Shown one piece after another: positions 54,930-64,000 of a stretch of DNA of 64,000 nucleotides (position 1 is the first letter of the stretch; each line of letters opens with the position of its first letter). The stretch comes from Setomelanomma holmii. Its lineage: Eukaryota; Ascomycota; Dothideomycetes; Pleosporales; Phaeosphaeriaceae. The position numbers were made by a program, and so were the translations under genes. The notes under the pieces are model-generated. The model had not been told where the DNA came from. It was given only the letters and a program-made list of their open reading frames with translations, and ran no database searches. Location of the stretch: positions 310,001 to 374,000 of the forward strand of contig ML978161.1 of the NCBI GenBank assembly GCA_010015745.1, given 5' to 3'.

Positions 54930-56724
54930 AGTCGCGATTCAAGGCCGAGCGAAGCGATCGTGTGCAAGACGGCAGAGCTCGACGGCCATGCACACTCCGT
55001 CTCGAAACTTTAGCAAGTGACGCGCTGCAGGGCTTAGTGTCTGCTCTTTTCGTGCAGGGCTGAACCCTGCGTCGATCATCCCACGTCGAGAATGCCGAGG
55101 TCCAGCAGCACAATTAGCTGAGTACGTACACGACAAACCAGGACTCTATGACACCTTCACGACTCCATGGGTACTCGAGCACAGAAATATTCAGCGATGC
55201 TGTCAGATCGGAGTGATCTCACACCGTTTGAGAAAGTCCAGAAACGGGTCCGTCTGTCATCTCTCGAGAACAATCGACGTCTGCTAAGCGTATCGTTAGT
55301 TCGACATCACCAGTGCCGAAGATTACCATGTTAGTCACCCTATGAATCTACTGGCAGTGTCCTAACAGAATCTGAGGGGCACGACGCCATCCTTCCGAGA
55401 GTGCTTAAACTCGAGTCTGTTACATACGAGCCAACAGAAAAGCACCCTCACAACTCGCGTACTTTGTTCAGCTTCACCGTACCCCAAGAATTGTGTAGTA
55501 CGTTTCATCTGGCACCTCCAAGGCAAAAAATACAAACTGCAATTAACTTTGCGGCTGCTGATAGACATGTCCGGAAATTTGCACGGAGGAGCAGTGGCCC
55601 TGTTGTTCGACATTTGTACGTCGACAGCCATAACAGCGTGTAGTCACGACAACTTCTGGAACACAGGACACGTCTCACGAAATTGGTGTGTATAGCTCAT
55701 GCTATTTGGACTCAGCATACTTTCTAACGTCGATTAGTATGTCTTCCTGAGAAGCTTTTGATTCTTTTGCAGCAAACAATCGAAATCAAGGCCGGCGCTA
55801 ACATGAACCACTCTGCAGTGAACTGCACCTATCTCCGTAAGCAAAATCCGTAGTCCAGAAAGTATGTGCGATATGGCTGACTTCGTACATCAAACCGCTA
55901 GGGCCAGCACCGGAAGGCGCATTAGTTTTCATTGTTCGTAATCCCTTAGCACGATGTGGTCAATCTCTATACCACGATGCAACTAGAGTCGTCAGTCAAC
56001 GTATTGATTGACGACATCAGCTGCTTGAGACCCTGAGAAGGACCTCGTTTTACTGCCAACTCTACCCCTGAAACTCTAGCTGACGTTCCGTAGGGTACGT
56101 CAAAGCTCAACTCATGTCTTGTCCAGACATGATTGCCTGTGTCCAATGAGCATTAGCAAGCAATGCTTGAGAGTCTTACTGATCTTGTCCCGTGATTCGC
56201 AGAAAGCTGGGTGGTCCATCTTGGAAAGCGTATGGGGCTTACAATGGGCGCGATGCGCTTAGGGTCAGAAGACGGCAAGACTCTGTACACATGTGAGCAC
56301 GGGAAAGCCGCGGTTGGGGGATCCGCAAGTCTTTGAAGAGCATGAGCGGCATTCGAAAGCAATGGCTGGACAGCTGGCAAATGGAGTAACGAATGAAATT
56401 TTGCATAGACTCATCAAAAGCACATGTAGAGAACGATAGCTTCATGCAGTTTGCGGGTGTCAGTAGCCTACAGAGCCCAATGCGTTGCATCGGTGCGCGG
56501 GATTCGCAGCTTGCTTCAAGCAGGACGGATGCAAGTGAGATCTACGAGCCATGAGGTAGTCGGAGACAGAGACTCAGATGTGATTGAGGTGGGATGCCGG
56601 GGCGCAGGCGGACTAAGCTGCCATGAGCGGATATATGTCATAGCACGCCAAGACATTTCTGCCAGGCCGCACCCATTGCCAACCGCCGTCACCCACGACT
56701 TTCCCACAGCTGTCCATTACACCA
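54930..56724. other. Intergenic, mitochondrial protein to VPS5
   Basis: About 1.8 kb between divergent genes. The short frames (up to 96 codons) overlap and lack motifs. It should contain both promoters; no other structure recognised. Confidence 0.4.
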
Positions 56725-58648
56725 ATGGATCTGGGAGATGAAGGGAGCTCTCCTTGGGGAGGTAAGTTGCAATTTCAAGCCTGACACTGCGCATCCTGGT
56801 TGACAGCATTGCAGACGTGCCCTCGCAGTCGACTCCTGCTCAGAAAGCTCCACCCTCAGCCCAAGAGGACGACAAGCATAGTGACAACGCACTCTCTGCC
56901 TCTATGCCCAATGCGAGCTCCAGCGCACCCACAGCGGCTGCCCCGCGCTCGCCTGCCGGGCGTGGCCCTCGCCGGCGGCAGTATGGCACCCAATCGACCA
57001 AGCTCGAGGCCGTCGATGACCCTCTGGGTCCTCTGGGAGCATCCACACCGCCCACGGCCCTTGAAGCCGCTCCGCCAGCGCCGCCCCAGAAAGAGCCTTC
57101 CACATCGCGCAGCTCTCGTCCCGCTCCTGATGCCTCTACTCCGTCGCTGCCGGGCCTCATGGACTCGGTGAGTCTCAATGATGAGGACGCTCTGCAAACA
57201 CGCTCCCAAGGTCCGCGCGTGGCCCCACCGGTCCAGGCGCCAGTAACATCTGCTTCGCAGCGCCATACACAGCCCAGCGTCAGCGTCGAACAGGCAGCCA
57301 AACCTTCCTTCAGCATCTACGTGGGCGACCCGCACAAGGTCGGTGATCTCACAAGCTCGCACACGGAGTACTCGGTCACAACCAAGACGACATCCAAAGG
57401 CTATCGGAACCCCGAGTTCACTGTTTCCCGCCGCTATCGTGATTTCTTGTGGCTCTACACCCAGCTTCACAACAACAATCCCGGCGTCATCGTACCCCCG
57501 CCGCCAGAAAAGCAAGCGGTAGGCCGCTTCGAAGCCGACTTTGTAGAGTCTAGACGCGCCGCCCTCGAGCGCATGCTCAACAAAACGGCCGCTCATCCCA
57601 TACTACAGCACGACGGAGACCTGAAGCTCTTTCTGGAGAGCGACGCCTTCACAGTTGATATCAAGAACAAAGAGCGTAGGGACCCTGGCCTGGGGGAGAG
57701 CAAAGGCATGTTTGGTTCCATGCTTTCAGGCAGCAGCGGTAAATTCGTGGAACATGATGACGTACGGTTCGCTTTCTCGCAACTTCATCTTCTAGCTAAC
57801 AGAAGTACAGTGGTTTCATGACCGCAAGATTTATCTTGATGCCCTGGAGAATCAGTTGAAGGCCCTTCTGAAAGCGACTGATACTGTCGTGGGTCAAAGG
57901 AAAGGTCTTGCTGAGGCATGTGGCGACTTTTCAGCTTCCTTGCATTCGCTCTCTGCTGTTGAGCTATCACCCTCCCTATCAACGCCCCTTGACAGTCTCT
58001 CTGATATTCAGATTCGCATCCGGGAGCTCTACGAACGACAAGCCCAGCAAGATGTCCTTACAATGGGCATTGTCATTGACGAGTATATTCGCTTGATCGG
58101 ATCAGTCAAGACAGCTTTTCAGCAGCGTCAGAAGGCCTATCACGCATGGCATGCCGCCGAGCAAGAGTTACAAAAACGAAAGGCGACGCAGGACAAGCTT
58201 TTGCGGCAGGGCAGATCACAACAAGACCGTCTCAATCAGCTAAGTGCCGACGTCGCCGATGCAGAGCGACGTGTTCATCAAGCAAGGTTGCTGTTTGACG
58301 ATATGGGCCGACTCATGCGTAATGAACTGGAGCGATTTGAAAAAGAGAAGGTCGAAGATTTCAAATCCGGGGTCGAGACATACTTAGAAAGCGCTGTTGA
58401 GGCACAAAAAGAGGTACGGCTCACATTCCTCCATCGCACGACTCCGCTGACACAATACTAAGTTGATCGAAATTTGGGAGACCTTTTTGATGCAGTTAGA
58501 CACAGGTGACGGTGAGGCATTTGTGCCTCCCGCCGGAATCGTGGCGCCCCCATCAGAGCGGTCGACACAAGCGACTGAGCGCCCTGACCCGCAACCGCAG
58601 GCTACATCAACCGGCCAGGCAGATAATGAAGTGGACACCGAAACCTAA
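56725..58648 (+). CDS. VPS5: Retromer sorting nexin Vps5
   Basis: PX-BAR sorting nexin that forms the membrane-bending part of retromer for endosome-to-Golgi recycling. 590 aa; exons 56725-56761, 56815-57761, 57811-58413 and 58463-58648. Exon 1 is only 37 nt and encodes MDLGDEGSSPWG, completed to WGDVPSQSTPA, the usual N-terminus of the family. A disordered region leads to the PX domain (about 177-290) with FSIYVGDPHKVGDL, the phosphoinositide-binding RRYRDFLWLYTQL and IVPPPPEKQAVGRF, then LERMLNKTAAHPILQHDGDL. After the second intron, WFHDRKIYLDALENQLKALL starts the Vps5-type BAR domain, ending near IEIWETFLMQL. Introns of 49-53 bp. The final exon adds a low-complexity tail. Confidence 0.95.
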
Positions 58649-59119
58649 GTGGTGTCATAAGCATAATCAAATCAATGCTCCATCGGCCTCTGCGACTTTC
58701 AGTACCACACCCCAATGTTCTCATGACATACCACCGCCACCACAATTGGCACAGAGACTTGTTGACGTGAAGGTGACTACGTGTGCAAGCACAGCCATGT
58801 ATCGTCATGCTTTTCGTGGGGACGTTTCCACATGGTGAGCTGTGTTTTGCTTGACGATGCTGATTCGCCCCTGCAAGTAGCTACTTCATTGTTCCTAATC
58901 ATGGGGCTCTACTGGATCGCGCTAGGCTCCCGCCCCTTGCTTCCATCCCAACACTCGAGCCAAGTCTACACACGCATGTGTCTACTTACTAGTGTTTCTC
59001 TTCATAAAGGCGGTTGACATATATGAATGGCTTACCCGGTGCTGGCGCCGCTATGTGTTGACGATCATCATTTCCAATATTTGCACCACTAAACACTTCT
59101 TTTGTCAAGGTCTTCCACG
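58649..59119. other. Intergenic, VPS5 to second DHCR24-like gene
   Basis: 471 bp between two plus-strand genes; no supported coding frame. Confidence 0.4.
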
Positions 59120-60637
59120 ATGTTGAAAGAGCACGCAGCCACAGCTGCACACGCAGAGCGAGTGAAGAAGATATCTCATGCTGTAAAGTCGTTTTCCGAG
59201 CAAGGAATTGCCTTCAGAATTTATCATGGATCATCAAACTCCACTCGAGCAGCGTCGCGTCAGGAAGTGGTCGACATCTCCAAACTAAAGAACGTCATAT
59301 CTATCGATACAACAAACAAGACTGCCGTAGTCGAGCCAGGGATTGCTATGGATGACCTTATGAGATATCTGCGGCCTTACAACCTCATTCCAGCCGTGGT
59401 TCCGGACTTCCCTGGAATTACAGCTGGTGGCGCATTTGCCGGTACTGCTGCTGAAAGCTCTTCTTTTCGATATGGCTATTTCGACAGGACCGTTGTGAGT
59501 GTGGAGATAGTCTTGGGTAACGGGGAAATTGTCCAAGCTTCACCTGCTCACAACGCGGATTTGTTCTTCGGAAGTGTAGGGGCGCTGGGTACATTGGGCA
59601 TCACGACGCAACTTGAGGTGCAACTCATTGACTGTGGCCGATACGTCGAGGTCAACTATATTCCGGTTCATTCACACTCGCAAGCATTGCAAATGTTCGA
59701 ACAAGCCGAGGACAACGTCGACTTCATAGACGCAATCATGTTCTCGAATCGCCATGGAGTTGTGGTTGAGGGTCGGCTGGTAGAGAAGCTCGGAGCTCAA
59801 CCAGTCACCAGATTCACACGTGCCAAAGATCCATGGTTCTTCACCCATGTACACAAAAAAATCCGATGCGGGCCGGCAACCGATACTTTCCATTGCCTTA
59901 CCTGTCATTGGACCCAGCATTCTCGAACATATCGTCAAGACAGTACAATCATGTCCGAACTTGTCCCTGTGGAGGACTTTGTCATCCGTTACGACCGCGG
60001 AGTTTTCTGGATGGCTGCGTATGGCTGGGCGCCCAATTTATGGAACCGCTTCACCAGGTTTTTCCTGAACTTTATGTTCCACACGCGCTTCCAATATCGT
60101 GTTGTTCATCTTGTTGGAGGGATGCCGCACATCGTTCAAGATTTTGCTATTCCAGAACACAAGGCCGACGTCTTCCTGCACTACCTGCATAACGACTTCA
60201 ATATATATTCACTTTGGCTATGTCCTATCAAGCATGATGCTCGCGCTCCGATGCACACAGCCCAGACTTGTACGGAGCATACGCGCTACCTTGTCAACAT
60301 CGGGGTCTGGGGTTCTCCAAATTATGGCTCAGACTATCTTCACGGAGACAACTACGATCAATTCGTCGAGAACAACAGAAAACTCGAAGATAAGGTTGCA
60401 AATGTCAGAGGCTTGAAGTGGCTATACGCGTGCAATTACTATCAGGAAACTGAATTCTGGAGAAATTATGACAAGGAACGATACGACGAATTGAGAACGC
60501 AATGGAAAGCGGATAGATTGCCCAATATCTGGCAAAAGATTCGGAGAAGTCAACAGGACTTGAGGTTGGTCGCTTTTGGCCAATGGCTCATGGCATTGCT
60601 GTATGCCACGCTTTGGCTTGATCGTTTGATGTCGTAG
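59120..60637 (+). CDS. FAD-binding oxidoreductase, DHCR24/DIMINUTO-like (paralogue 2)
   Basis: A homologue of the 8033-9580 gene: same FAD_binding_4 core (IAFRIYHGSSNSTR, ITAGGAFAGTAAES, VGALGTLGITTQLEVQL), same substrate-half landmarks (DPWFFTH, FVIRYDRGVFW, SLWLCPIKH, ETEFWRNYDKERYDELRTQW) and a hydrophobic C-terminus (GQWLMALLYATLWLDRLM). Start at 59120 is the first in-frame ATG (MLKEHAATAAHAER). Read as one exon it is 505 aa. It carries about 23 extra residues, relative to paralogue 1, after WFFTH. Those correspond to a candidate 69-bp in-frame intron at 59849-59917 (GTACAC...CCCAG); if spliced, the protein is 482 aa and aligns without the insert. Substrate unknown; a sterol or related isoprenoid is inferred from the family. 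Confidence 0.87.
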   Translation: MLKEHAATAAHAERVKKISHAVKSFSEQGIAFRIYHGSSNSTRAASRQEVVDISKLKNVISIDTTNKTAVVEPGIAMDDLMRYLRPYNLIPAVVPDFPGITAGGAFAGTAAESSSFRYGYFDRTVVSVEIVLGNGEIVQASPAHNADLFFGSVGALGTLGITTQLEVQLIDCGRYVEVNYIPVHSHSQALQMFEQAEDNVDFIDAIMFSNRHGVVVEGRLVEKLGAQPVTRFTRAKDPWFFTHVHKKIRCGPATDTFHCLTCHWTQHSRTYRQDSTIMSELVPVEDFVIRYDRGVFWMAAYGWAPNLWNRFTRFFLNFMFHTRFQYRVVHLVGGMPHIVQDFAIPEHKADVFLHYLHNDFNIYSLWLCPIKHDARAPMHTAQTCTEHTRYLVNIGVWGSPNYGSDYLHGDNYDQFVENNRKLEDKVANVRGLKWLYACNYYQETEFWRNYDKERYDELRTQWKADRLPNIWQKIRRSQQDLRLVAFGQWLMALLYATLWLDRLMS

Positions 60638-63178
60638 ACAATATATGACATACACCGCGAATTCACTGCAGCCTACATTGTGCCCGATTTGAATCGATGA
60701 GCGGCTATTCGTAATTACTGGTGATAGGTAGTGGGTACGTAGACTTATGCCTCATCGCAATGATCGGGCTACATTCAATCGACTTTATCTGAATCTTACG
60801 CACGCCCTTAACAACGGGTCGATGATCACGGGTAAATGGCAATGCTTGATGGAGTGCAGCCGGGAAACTACTTGCCCTTATCTACTAACAGCATATCTAG
60901 TATACTACCGGACTAATCGTCTTTTTTTGGACGTTCATGATAGTCTGGAACTTCGTCGATGCTGCGCTCTCCATGCCGATCTCCACCGAGGTCGATTGTG
61001 GAACTTTTGGCCAATATTATGGATTCACATTCAATCGTTTATTAGATATCGCCGACTCAAACCCTGCGACGAAGCGCATGGGGTGGGGCGCAATAGACTT
61101 GTGTATCACGAAGGGTCAGCCCCTGTTTACGTGGGAGTCTCGTTCATCACGACGAGTTACAGCAGGGCTTGGAGATTCAATCTCGCTTCAACAATATGGT
61201 CGATAGAATCCAGTGCTTCAATCAAGCTGCCGATTTCGTAGGTGCTTCTGCCATTGAGATAAAGCGTGCTTACTTCTCTGCTACCGAATGTCCTGTTCTG
61301 GATGCTGTTAGTGAAGCTGAAAAAATGACCCTACCCCCATGGCTCTATTTCGCTTGCATGCTCTATTGCAGCAATTAGTATTCTGCGAGCGGTTTTCGAA
61401 TAACAAGTCTTCTACGTGACAGTCGACATAATTTGGCGCGCTTAGATCTTTCTCGTACTCATATCGCAACTTTGTGCGCAAGTGTGCCGGCAATAAAGGT
61501 ATTCGTCACGCATTATAGCGCCCAAGAGCACCCTCTGTGCTGGAAGTTTCTAAGCATTCCAAGCCATATTCATAGCACTCGATTCAGTCGCGACGAGCAG
61601 GGCCGGATGGAGGCGACGTGCAGCCTTTTGAGATTAACGGCGCGCGTGTGGGAGGAAACTGCCGACAATCGTCTATCAATTCAGAAAAATTGGGTTCTTT
61701 GAAAAGTCTGGTGACTTAATTACAAAGAGATTTGTGTAGATCAGCCAGCTTAAGTGGTGCCGGCAGCTCACGGGAGGCGCTTTACTTGTCTTTGGAATCG
61801 CTGCACAAGATGTACTGCAGAATTACAAGAGTCCAGTATATCTACTTTGAACAACATGGTTCCTCTAAGCCGTAGCATCTATTGTCGCAATTTTTCCACC
61901 TCATCATCGTCCATAGCTGTACCAAACTGCCGCCTGTATTCTGATAGTTGAATCGACACGAGTGATCATGAAATGTCTCCGAGGGTTGATACTGGGGCCA
62001 ATCTCAAGGTCTACAACGCAAGTATTTAAGCTCCGGGATCGATGATGCTATTTCAAATGTATGATAGGAACGACCCACCTCTATGCATGCCCACCGCAGT
62101 GCGAGATATGCCTCGTCTACATTTGAGTATTCGCCAAAGGAGCAGTGCAAAGGGAAAGCATGTTGCAAACAGCGTGATGAGGGCAATGATTGCTTCGTTG
62201 GACAGTTCGGACATAGCGCGTCAATTTGGTAGAAGGGTCTTAATGAAGAATTCAACTCTTGCAGTTTCGTCCTGTGGATTAAGAGGAGTTGTTGGGAATC
62301 AAACTACCGTATGTAGAGTGAAAGCACCTACTCAAGTGACTAGGTAGCCCGTGCACAAGGTGTATTTCCTCTAGGAGGTGCAACCTTGCTGCTTCTAGCA
62401 ATCAATCATCTACCTCAACTCGTTGCAACGACTGTTACTTGATTCAACCTTACCTTTGCCGTATCAAGAGGAGTATTGTTCACAAGTTTCGCCATTTTTT
62501 CTATACGAGCAAATCCAGGTTTCGAAACATTGACTAGAGAATTCATGTTTTGTGGTTTAGTGAATTCAGATTTATGTGATGTGGTGAATTCAGATTCTGA
62601 GATGTATCGGATTCAGATTTTAAGATGTATCGCATTCAGATTTTGTGAGGCAGGTAAAGTTGGATTTCGCGATGCTGACGATTTCAGATTTTGGGAACGA
62701 CGAGTGTAAAAGCTGAGCCCTGTCCGCCAGGGCACAGCCTCACTCACTCATGGAACACAATGCGAGCGGCGTGGACATGTAGCACACAAACGAAAGCGCG
62801 TCAGGTCTGCAATTCAGATTCTGCGAATGAGCTGTGATTGGATGAAGTCCAGACAGGCACACCTGATCCTTTTTTTTTCGGCGAGAAGGACTATTTCTGG
62901 TTGTGTATGACAGGCTGCAGCGTGCTGGGCGCACCGGTCGGCCGAGCATGGGTTGTTGGCTCGGCAGCCAACACACGGATGGTAGCTGCTGCAGCGTCTG
63001 ATTTTCAGCTTTTGCTTCATTAGTCGGCTTGCAGCTGGGCTGAGCAGCTTGAGGGAATGTAGGCTAACATAGCCGCAACTTAAAGTGAACGCGAGATTCC
63101 ACCCATATTCTCGTCCTCATCATTTCTTCCGCCAATTTTCTCGACTATAACCTCACCAATATTGGATGACAGGTTTAG
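60638..63178. other. Gene-poor interval
   Basis: About 2.5 kb with no supported gene. Frames at 60747-61241 and 61433-61702 lack motifs. Contains the 23-24 bp degenerate repeat at 62562-62655 and a run of nine T near 62870. Confidence 0.4.
62562..62655. repeat. Degenerate 23-24 bp tandem repeat, four units
   Basis: The core GAATTCAGATTT recurs as GAATTCAGATTT, GAATTCAGATTC, GGATTCAGATTT and GCATTCAGATTT at 62562, 62586, 62609 and 62632. Each is followed by an approximate GATGTATC. It is AT-rich and lies in a gene-poor stretch. Confidence 0.75.
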
Positions 63179-63439
63179 CATGGAAGTTGACGATGCAAAA
63201 CGTACCAGGAAGATCGCAGACACGGTTTGGAACGATCATCGCCCAGAGATCGAGAGGCTATACCAAACAAGAGAACTCCAGGGAGAGGATGGGTTTATCG
63301 CATCGATGTACAAGAACCATGGTTTCGAAGCTAGGCATACTGCCTTGGCAATTCAACAGAAACCTGCATTGAACTCGATAACAGGAAATCCTAATAAGAA
63401 TACCAGTTCAAGAAATGGGGCGTTCGGAAGAATCTGTAA
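63179..63439 (+). pseudogene. Split Clr5-type domain, possibly a degenerate gene
   Basis: Translation from the ATG at 63179 gives a Clr5-like start (KRTRKIADTVWNDHRPEIER, LYQTRELQGEDGFIASMYKN, HGFEAR). The expected end of the domain, EYQFKKWGVRKNL, appears at 63398-63439 in a different frame and runs directly into a stop. No good GT...AG intron joins the two: a GTTTCG donor at CATGG would delete the conserved HGFEA, and a GC donor fits poorly. Clr5 domains occur in fungal regulatory and unknown proteins. Either a non-canonical intron or frame-disrupting mutations explain this; the immediate stop favours a remnant. Alternatively the first frame continues to 63512 unspliced. Confidence 0.5.
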
Positions 63440-64000
63440 AGAAAACAATGGCTGGCAGCTATCGACATCGTCATACACCGAGAACGACAGGGTAAGCGAA
63501 GTAAGCTCGTGATAGACGGGAGATACATCCCAGAAGAACGTTTGGTTCGAGAACGCGCACGATACGCAGGTTTCACAGCACGGCGCCATCGAGGTAATTT
63601 ACCAGTCCTTTTCATTGGAAAAGAGTATACTCAAGGTTTCTCAGCTCCGAGCCCTATCACTTCTATACTGATCGTAGTTCATTCACCGCCTCCCTCTCCC
63701 ATTGAACTGAGAAACACGCAAATCTGTCAGACTACAAATGCCTTCATCGATTCAGGTGTGCATGACGATGTTGCCTCTCTTCAGGTGGCGCATAGTCCAG
63801 CTTTACGACAAGATGATATTTTCAATCTTGATGTTGCATCCATGTTTCCCCATTCCTTCTCATGGGTAACGAGCTTGGACTGGAGTCTGATGAAAAGCTT
63901 CACGTAAAACACAAAAGACGTCATCAAACGCCCTCCGTCCCTTCCATCGGATTATAAGGCTTTGTTCTATCAGTCTTCTCAGGCATGCACAGCCTTTGCA
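63440..64000. other. Window end, no supported gene
   Basis: A 132-codon plus frame (63509-63907) follows the Clr5-like remnant and could belong to the same gene if spliced, but it shows no recognisable motif. Nothing else is supported up to the window edge. Confidence 0.35.

Noticed and set aside
59849..59943. Alternative acceptor ACAG at 59943 for the candidate intron in paralogue 2
   Set aside because: The 95-bp length shifts the frame away from the conserved SELVPVEDF stretch; only the 59917 acceptor keeps it.

Overview
The window is nuclear DNA of a filamentous ascomycete. Genes are split by short introns of about 44-190 bp with GT...AG ends and branch-like CTNAC motifs. The gene set (fused MAT gene, ERF2, ASH1-type methyltransferase, KOG1, Tea1-like kelch protein, VPS5, SSZ1, NIPSNAP) is fungal. 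The mating-type neighbourhood points to Dothideomycetes: a MAT gene is followed by a YLR456W-like pyridoxamine-oxidase-family gene (the 'ORF1' of Cochliobolus MAT loci) and an F-BAR/RhoGAP gene ('GAP1' there). I rebuilt exon structures by hand from splice signals, reading frame and family motifs; each summed CDS length is a multiple of three.

Layout. 1-1421: no supported gene. 1422-7198: MAT locus, holding one gene that encodes both an alpha box (MAT1-1-1 type) and an HMG box (MAT1-2-1 type), then ORF1 and GAP. 8033-9580: a DHCR24-like FAD oxidoreductase. 10521-13612: NIPSNAP protein and choline/ethanolaminephosphotransferase. 14303-21101: Gemin2-like protein, histidyl-tRNA synthetase with two in-frame starts, a small mitochondrial protein, and the ERF2 palmitoyltransferase. 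22179-24818: ASH1-type H3K36 methyltransferase. 24819-27498: gene-poor, with a 36-bp minisatellite. 27499-30500: HAD hydrolase and a secreted lactonase-like protein, convergent. 32169-36351: a 777-aa unknown and an F-box/LRR protein. 36508-46552: SSZ1 and RRP40 (divergent), cytosolic aspartyl-tRNA synthetase, KOG1/raptor. 47526-58648: Tea1-like kelch protein, an unknown protein, a mitochondrial DUF5321-like protein, VPS5. 59120-60637: a second DHCR24-like paralogue. 60638-64000: gene-poor, with a degenerate 23-24 bp repeat and a broken-looking Clr5-type domain.

Most genes are conserved housekeeping genes (translation, lipid synthesis, TORC1 signalling, RNA decay, endosomal sorting, polarity) and do not form one pathway. 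The most unusual element is the fused MAT gene. One polypeptide carries both mating-type DNA-binding domains, as expected for a self-fertile (homothallic) lineage, and its first intron has a GC donor.
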